Positions 8,631 to 12,134 of a DNA stretch of 12,134 nt are shown in pieces (positions within the stretch are counted from its first letter, which is position 1; each line of letters starts with the position of its first letter). The DNA is taken from NCBI GenBank assembly GCA_035496575.1, contig DATJEN010000362.1, positions 1 through 12,134 on the forward strand, read 5' to 3'. Source of the stretch: PALSA-1355 sp035496575 (GTDB lineage Bacteria > Planctomycetota > Planctomycetia > Pirellulales > PALSA-1355). The position numbers and the translations under genes are program-made. The notes under the pieces are model-generated. The model was not told the origin of the DNA. It made no database searches and worked only from the letters and a program-made list of their open reading frames with translations.

Positions 8631-9632
8631 TCAGGGCGAGCCGCTTTTGGCCAGTCCGGCTACGGCCCAGGCGCTGCCGGCGCCGGTGATGGGGATCAAG
8701 CTCGTCGCGCCTTTGTCGCCTGGCTTGGTGGGTCGCGAGGTCATGGGCCACGATCCATCTTGCCGCTGGGTCGCAGCGAGAAACGCTCGCCCGCGCTGGA
8801 TCGCAGCCGCTGCTACATCCCAACCGGCCAGCGCGTAGAGGGCCTGGCCCGTCGCCCAGGCATCGCTCGCCATGTCGCCATTTTGGCTCCAACCGCCATC
8901 AGCGGCTTGCCGAGCGACAATCCGCTCGGCGAGCGGCTGCCATCTGTCGGCCGGACGATTCAATTGCCGCCACAACAGGACGCGGAGAGCGGCGGATTGC
9001 AGCTCGACGTCGCTGTTGTTCAATTCCAGCCAGGCGAGTCCGCGATCACGCGCGGATTGAAGTTCGGCGTCTTGGCCGAGCCTTAGGGCGGAGTTCAAGG
9101 CCCAGACCGCCTGCGCCGTCGCGCGCTCGTCGGAGTGCCCGAAAATCGGATGTCGCGTCTCCGGCCAGGAAGCCCAGGATCCGTTTTCGAGTTGATCGGC
9201 CACGATCGTGCCCAGCATGCGCTTCATTCCTGCTTTGGCCGAATCGTCGGGCTCGGGATCGGCCGCCAGGGCCATCGCGAAGTGGACCGCCTTTTCGTTA
9301 AATGCCTTGGGAATCCCCTCCGGCCGCGGCACGCCCGTCTTGCCGTCGCCGGACTCGGCGACCCACTTGGCCAGTTCGGCCAAGAGCGGCTCGTCCACCT
9401 TGTGGCCGGCGCGCTTGGACTCGCGCATGGCCAACACCACCAGGCTGGCATGATGGCACGACGCGCAGTGATGTTCGTCGCGCCAGGCAACGGCGTCCTT
9501 GGCCAGGAACTCGAGCCCACGTGAGATGGCCGCGTCGGGAGTTTGTGTCGCGAGTGGCGCCTCATCGGCGGCGGAACACGTTGCTTCGCAAAAGAGGGTC
9601 AACACAGCGGCAGCGCTGGCGATGTGGCGCAT
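8631..9632 (-). CDS. Secreted squalene-cyclase-fold protein with one CxxCH motif
   Basis: This 333-residue protein belongs to the alpha/alpha-barrel prenyltransferase/squalene-cyclase repeat superfamily. Residues 1-21 look like a Sec signal peptide (MRHIASAAAVLTLF..., cleavage likely near CSA-ADE), placing it outside the inner membrane. A CASCH motif (Cys56, Cys59, His60) within HHCASCHHASLVVL has the heme-c attachment pattern. Three QW-type repeats follow: QLENGSW (147-153), QAADGGW (242-248) and QRQDGSW (289-295). I see no DxDD catalytic motif, so it is unlikely to be a hopene synthase. The ATG at 9632 is preferred over a TTG at 9668 because it precedes the signal peptide and has GAGG 8 nt upstream. 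The gene converges on the LysR gene with only 11 nt between stops. Planctomycetes carry many such proteins of unknown role; electron transfer or polymer binding are guesses. Confidence 0.85.
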   Translation of the reverse strand: MRHIASAAAVLTLFCEATCSAADEAPLATQTPDAAISRGLEFLAKDAVAWRDEHHCASCHHASLVVLAMRESKRAGHKVDEPLLAELAKWVAESGDGKTGVPRPEGIPKAFNEKAVHFAMALAADPEPDDSAKAGMKRMLGTIVADQLENGSWASWPETRHPIFGHSDERATAQAVWALNSALRLGQDAELQSARDRGLAWLELNNSDVELQSAALRVLLWRQLNRPADRWQPLAERIVARQAADGGWSQNGDMASDAWATGQALYALAGWDVAAAAIQRGRAFLAATQRQDGSWPMTSRPTKPGDKGATSLIPITGAGSAWAVAGLAKSGSP

Positions 9633-9667
9633 TTCAATTCCCTCGGGAGGTCTCTCAGTCGGGGTCA

Positions 9668-9673
9668 ATTATA
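9668..9673 (-). promoter_or_regulatory. Possible -10 element for the CxxCH protein gene
   Basis: On the minus strand 9668-9673 reads TATAAT, a perfect sigma70 -10, 35 nt upstream of ATG 9632. I find no good -35 at 16-18 nt spacing, so this stays tentative. Confidence 0.35.
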
Positions 9674-9745
9674 GCAATGCGAAACGCCATTTGCCCGGAC
9701 TGCCCTGCCCTCCCGGGCCAATGATCGCCGCGATATCATGACACT

Positions 9746-11560
9746 ATGACCTCTTCCTACGACTTTGACGTGCTGGTGATTGGCGCGGGCCATGCCGGAA
9801 CCGAGGCGGCACTGGCGGCGGCCCGGGCAGGCGCGCGCACGGCGCTGGTCACGACCAACTGCGACACCGTCGGCCAGATGAGCTGCAATCCGGCTATCGG
9901 CGGCGTGGCCAAGGGGCAAATCGTCCGCGAAATCGACGCCTTGGGAGGCGCGATGGGGCTGGCCATTGACGCCACCGGCATTCAATTCCGCATGCTCAAC
10001 CGTCGCAAGGGCCCGGCCATGCACAGCCCGCGCGCCCAGGCCGACAAGAAAGCCTATCAGCTCGAAATCAAGCGCATCGTCGAAGAGCAGCCGAACCTCA
10101 CCCTGCGCCAGGAAGTCGTCGAGGACCTGCTGACAGAGACGAGCGGAGGGCGAACGATCGTCAGCGGGGCGCGCGTACGCGGTGACGCCGTGTATCGAGC
10201 TCGCGCCGTCGTGCTCACGACCGGCACCTTCTTGCAGGCCATCATGCATACCGGCGAAGCGCAAACGCCGGGCGGACGCGCGGGTGAAGGAACGACCGCG
10301 GGCATTAGCGGCGCGCTCGGGCGGCTCGGTTTTCGCCTCGCGCGTTTCAAGACCGGCACGCCGCCACGCTTGAACGGACGCACCATCGACTACTCGAAAG
10401 TCGAGCTGCAGCCCGGCGACGATGATCCGCGCCCATTCTCGTTCATGACCGATTCCGTGGAGCGCGACCAGCTTGCGTGTTGGATCACGTACACGAACGA
10501 GCAGGTTCACGACTTGATTCGCGCTAACCTGGATCGGGCTCCGATGTATAGCGGGCAGATCCGTTCGAGCGGGCCGCGTTATTGTCCTTCGATTGAAGAC
10601 AAGGTGGTTCGGTTCGCCGACAAAGACCGGCATCAATTGTTCCTGGAGCCCGAAGGTCGCAACACGCGCGAAGTCTATGTGAATGGCATCTCGACGAGCC
10701 TGCCTCGCGACGTGCAAGAAGCCATTCTGCGGCTCATCCCCGGGCTCGAGCGGGCCGAGATCATGCGCTATGGCTACGCCGTGGAGTACGACTTTGCTCC
10801 GCCCGATCAACTGCAGCCATGGCTGGAAACCAAGAACGTCGACGGCTTGTACTTCGCCGGCCAGATCAACGGCACGACGGGCTACGAAGAGGCGGCGGCC
10901 CAGGGACTGATAGCAGGCGTGAACGCGGCCCTGAAGTTGGCGGGGCGCGAGCCGCTGGTGCTGTCGCGCGAGCAGGCCTATATCGGCGTGCTGGTGGACG
11001 ACCTGGTCACGCGCGGCGTCGATGAGCCCTACCGCATGTTCACCAGCCGGGCCGAATACCGGCTCATGCTACGCCACGACAATGCGGATCGACGGCTGAC
11101 GTCGCTTGCGCACCAGCATGGAATCGTCAGCGCCGAACGGTGGCAGCGACTCCGACAGAAAGAGTCGCAGATTGCAGAAGTCACCTCGATGCTCGAAGTG
11201 GCGCGCGCGGGCGATGAAAGCCTGGCCAAATTGCTCAAGCGCCCAGAAATCGGCTGGAGCGATCTCGTGGCGCGCGAGCCAAGGCTGGCCGCCTATTCGG
11301 CCGAAGTCGTGGAGCAGGTTTCGAACGACGTGAAATACGCCGGCTATGTCGCTCGCCAAGAGGTCGAAATCGAACGGCAAAAGCGGCTCGCGGACAAGCG
11401 CATCCCGGCTGGCTTCGACTTCGCCGCCATCTCGCATTTGCGGGCAGAAGCCCGGGAAAAACTGGGCCGGATTCGACCCGCCAGCCTGGCTCAGGCGAGC
11501 CGCATCAGTGGCATCACGCCGGCCGACATGGCGCTGTTGGCGCTCTATCTGGGCCGCTGA
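9746..11560 (+). CDS. mnmG: tRNA uridine-5-carboxymethylaminomethyl modification enzyme MnmG (GidA)
   Basis: MnmG is the FAD- and folate-dependent partner of the GTPase MnmE. Together they install the (carboxymethyl)aminomethyl group on the wobble uridine (U34) of several tRNAs. The 604-residue protein is full length. It shows the N-terminal FAD-binding VIGAGHAGTEAA (Gly13-Gly18), MSCNPAIGGVAKGQIVREID with Cys47, GPAMHSPRAQADKKAY, TGTFLQA, and signature 1 RYCPSIEDKVVRF with Cys280. Cys47 and Cys280 correspond to the Escherichia coli cysteines 47 and 277 needed for activity. Signature 2 is AGQINGTTGYEEAAAQG, followed by FTSRAEYRLMLRHDNADRRLT and the helical C-terminal domain that contacts MnmE (GISHLRAE-like SHLRAEAREKL). 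The start ATG has no Shine-Dalgarno site; TATCAT at 9734-9739 ends 6 nt before it, so the mRNA could be leaderless. mnmE is not in the window. Confidence 0.98.
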   Translation: MTSSYDFDVLVIGAGHAGTEAALAAARAGARTALVTTNCDTVGQMSCNPAIGGVAKGQIVREIDALGGAMGLAIDATGIQFRMLNRRKGPAMHSPRAQADKKAYQLEIKRIVEEQPNLTLRQEVVEDLLTETSGGRTIVSGARVRGDAVYRARAVVLTTGTFLQAIMHTGEAQTPGGRAGEGTTAGISGALGRLGFRLARFKTGTPPRLNGRTIDYSKVELQPGDDDPRPFSFMTDSVERDQLACWITYTNEQVHDLIRANLDRAPMYSGQIRSSGPRYCPSIEDKVVRFADKDRHQLFLEPEGRNTREVYVNGISTSLPRDVQEAILRLIPGLERAEIMRYGYAVEYDFAPPDQLQPWLETKNVDGLYFAGQINGTTGYEEAAAQGLIAGVNAALKLAGREPLVLSREQAYIGVLVDDLVTRGVDEPYRMFTSRAEYRLMLRHDNADRRLTSLAHQHGIVSAERWQRLRQKESQIAEVTSMLEVARAGDESLAKLLKRPEIGWSDLVAREPRLAAYSAEVVEQVSNDVKYAGYVARQEVEIERQKRLADKRIPAGFDFAAISHLRAEAREKLGRIRPASLAQASRISGITPADMALLALYLGR

Positions 11561-11737
11561 AATTTGAACCGTTGGCCGGCTAAATCGGCGGTCAATCGGG
11601 TTCCAAGCGAGCGCTTTGCACGCCGCACGCGGTGCCGTAAACAGCCAAAGTTTCGAGGATCGCCGAAATCCGCGCGCGCTTGGCGTCGATTACAGTAAAC
11701 CCTTTTTTATCATCGGCTTACGCCGAAAATACTAATC
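11561..11737. other. Gene-free region after mnmG
   Basis: I see no gene here. TTGGCCG (11572-11578) can pair with CGGTCAA (11589-11595) as a 7-bp stem 11 nt after the mnmG stop, but no T-run follows, so it is at best a weak terminator. A run of six T lies at 11703-11708 without a strong stem before it. A 4-bp CGGC-TTAC-GCCG hairpin sits at 11714-11725. Confidence 0.5.
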
Positions 11738-11765
11738 TTGACGCACCTTCAAAGAGGGCTATAAT
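11738..11765 (+). promoter_or_regulatory. Strong sigma70-type promoter for the HTH gene leader
   Basis: TTGACG (11738-11743) and a perfect TATAAT (11760-11765) are separated by 16 nt. Transcription would start near 11772, giving a 5' leader of about 225 nt before ATG 11998. This is the best promoter match in the window. Confidence 0.75.
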
Positions 11766-11820
11766 GGGCTTCGATGGCAAGTTCGGTAAATTAGCAGAAG
11801 CCGCCTACCAGCGCTGCTGA
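11764..11820 (+). CDS. Possible 18-aa micro-ORF (doubtful)
   Basis: ATG 11764 opens MGFDGKFGKLAEAAYQRC and stops at TGA 11818. A GAGGG (11754-11758) sits 5 nt upstream, a good ribosome-binding site. However, the ATG lies inside the TATAAT box, so it would be translated only from a transcript starting further upstream, for example mnmG read-through. The peptide is amphipathic and basic but matches nothing I know. It is recorded because the two readings exclude each other. Confidence 0.15.
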   Translation: MGFDGKFGKLAEAAYQRC

Positions 11821-11977
11821 TTCAAAAATGACCGACTGGTCAAAGCTTAGGGATACAGCAAGCTAAAAGGCTAGGTGCCGTCTAGCGTGACATGGAGGAC
11901 TAGGAACTTCCGGCCGTCTCTTCGCTTGAGAAACGGCACCCGGAAGTCCCGCTTAGACTAGCCTTACCATCGGCTAG
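11789..11977 (+). ncRNA. Candidate structured 5' leader / cis-regulatory RNA
   Basis: Several helices can be drawn by hand. P1 is AATTAGCAG/CTGCTGATT (11789-11797 with 11814-11822, one G-U). P2 is TGACC/GGTCA (11829-11842, GACT loop). P3 is AGCTT/AAGCT (11844-11864). P4 is AAGGCTA/TAGCCTT (11867-11873 with 11959-11965). P4 continues, after a 6-nt bulge GGTGCC, into GTCTA/TAGAC and GCG/CGC (11880-11887 with 11950-11958, one bulged T). P5 is a long hairpin, ACTTCCGG/CCGGAAGT (11906-11913 with 11940-11947), capped by CCGT/ACGG and CTC/GAG with a TTCGCTT loop. An alternative hairpin CTAGCC/GGCTAG (11958-11963 with 11972-11977) would break P4 and abut the ribosome-binding site. I recognise no Rfam class. 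Folding was done by eye; no energies were computed. Confidence 0.5.
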
Positions 11978-11986
11978 GGAGAGGGG
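11977..11986 (+). promoter_or_regulatory. Ribosome-binding region of the HTH gene
   Basis: The purine-rich stretch GGGAGAGGGG ends 11 nt before ATG 11998, slightly distant for a Shine-Dalgarno site. Its first base is the last base of the alternative hairpin arm GGCTAG, so folding could affect ribosome access. Confidence 0.5.
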
Positions 11987-11997
11987 TGGTTAGCAAC

Positions 11998-12134
11998 ATG
12001 AAAACGGTGTTTACCACGGGTGAAGCGGCCAAAATCTGCAAGGTAAGCCAACAAACGATCATCCGCTGTTTCGATTCCGGACAGCTCAAAGGTTTCCGCG
12101 TTCCAGGCAGCCGTTTCCGTCGCATTCCGCGGGA
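11998..12134 (+). CDS. Excisionase/MerR-like HTH protein (3' partial), probably a response regulator
   Basis: Only the first 45 codons are inside the window, and the frame is open at the right edge. The sequence MKTVFTTGEAAKICKVSQ is followed by QTIIRCFDSGQLKGFRVPGS and RFRRIPR. This is an excisionase (HTH_17/MerR-type) winged helix: TTGEAAKICKVSQQTIIRCFD forms the helix-turn-helix, and GQLKGFRVPGSRFRRIPR is the wing with its conserved GxRxIPR end. I recall planctomycete proteins with this N-terminus joined to a response-regulator receiver domain, so the missing part may contain one; that cannot be seen here. It is driven by the 11738-11765 promoter through a long structured leader, which suggests post-transcriptional control. 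The ATG is supported by the HTH position and the upstream purine-rich site. Confidence 0.85.
   Translation, partial: MKTVFTTGEAAKICKVSQQTIIRCFDSGQLKGFRVPGSRFRRIPR

Noticed and set aside
9665..10810. 381-aa minus-strand ORF antisense to mnmG
   Set aside because: It is a shadow of mnmG codon structure in high-GC DNA; its protein shows no motif, and mnmG is certain.
11767..11803. GGCTTC/GAAGCC stem (11767-11772 with 11798-11803) at the start of the leader
   Set aside because: If the promoter is right, the 5' arm lies between the -10 box and the transcription start and is largely not transcribed; it also competes with the longer P1 stem.
11828..11866. 12-codon ORF MTDWSKLRDTAS in the leader
   Set aside because: No ribosome-binding site upstream; it falls in the P2/P3 helices, so chance is likelier.
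11766..11997. Known riboswitch or tmRNA/RNase P in the leader
   Set aside because: No conserved core of c-di-GMP-I, cobalamin, M-box, TPP, purine, tmRNA or RNase P could be found by eye.

Overview
The window looks like a high-GC (roughly 60% or more by eye) chromosomal segment of a planctomycete, probably Pirellulales-like. The reasons are the planctomycete-type protein families: a HemN/HemW-like radical SAM protein with a KTEVGSYFISNYPPFSQW N-terminus, a secreted CxxCH squalene-cyclase-fold protein, a compact SNF2 ATPase beside a small unknown protein, and an excisionase-type HTH protein starting MKTVFTTGEAAKICKVSQ. The taxon is an inference from recalled families, not a search result. I see no tRNA, rRNA, CRISPR array, insertion sequence or phage gene.

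Layout from left to right. (1) 2-1321 (+) is the 3' part of a radical SAM gene that begins before the window. (2) 1408-1617 (+) is a tiny predicted lipoprotein. (3) 1618-1829 is a spacer carrying a perfect 14-bp palindrome. (4) 1830-2408 and 2371-4296 (+) overlap: an unrecognised 192-aa protein followed by an SNF2/RapA-type ATPase with a puzzling N-terminal extension. (5) 4298-4335 is a terminator hairpin between converging genes. (6) 4381-5679 and 5779-7383 (-) are isocitrate lyase (aceA) and malate synthase A (aceB), a complete glyoxylate bypass in the order aceB-aceA. (7) 7597-8619 (+) is a divergent LysR-type regulator. The shared intergenic region holds a perfect 8-bp inverted repeat and a second small dyad, which suggests a local regulator of the bypass. 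(8) 8631-9632 (-) is a secreted squalene-cyclase-fold protein with one heme-c-type CASCH motif. (9) 9746-11560 (+) is mnmG, the tRNA wobble-uridine modification flavoprotein. (10) 11561-11997 has no confident gene. It holds a strong sigma70-type promoter and a leader of about 225 nt that can fold extensively. (11) 11998-12134 (+) is the start of an excisionase/MerR-like HTH protein, cut by the window end.

The clearest functional unit is aceBA plus the divergent LysR gene: isocitrate lyase makes glyoxylate and succinate, and malate synthase condenses glyoxylate with acetyl-CoA, allowing growth on acetate or fatty acids. The most unusual signal is the 11789-11977 leader. One CTAGCC segment can pair with either of two GGCTAG copies, one upstream within a long helix and one abutting the ribosome-binding site of the HTH gene. 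This is the layout expected of a structural RNA switch or other cis-regulatory RNA, and it matches no riboswitch class I recognise.
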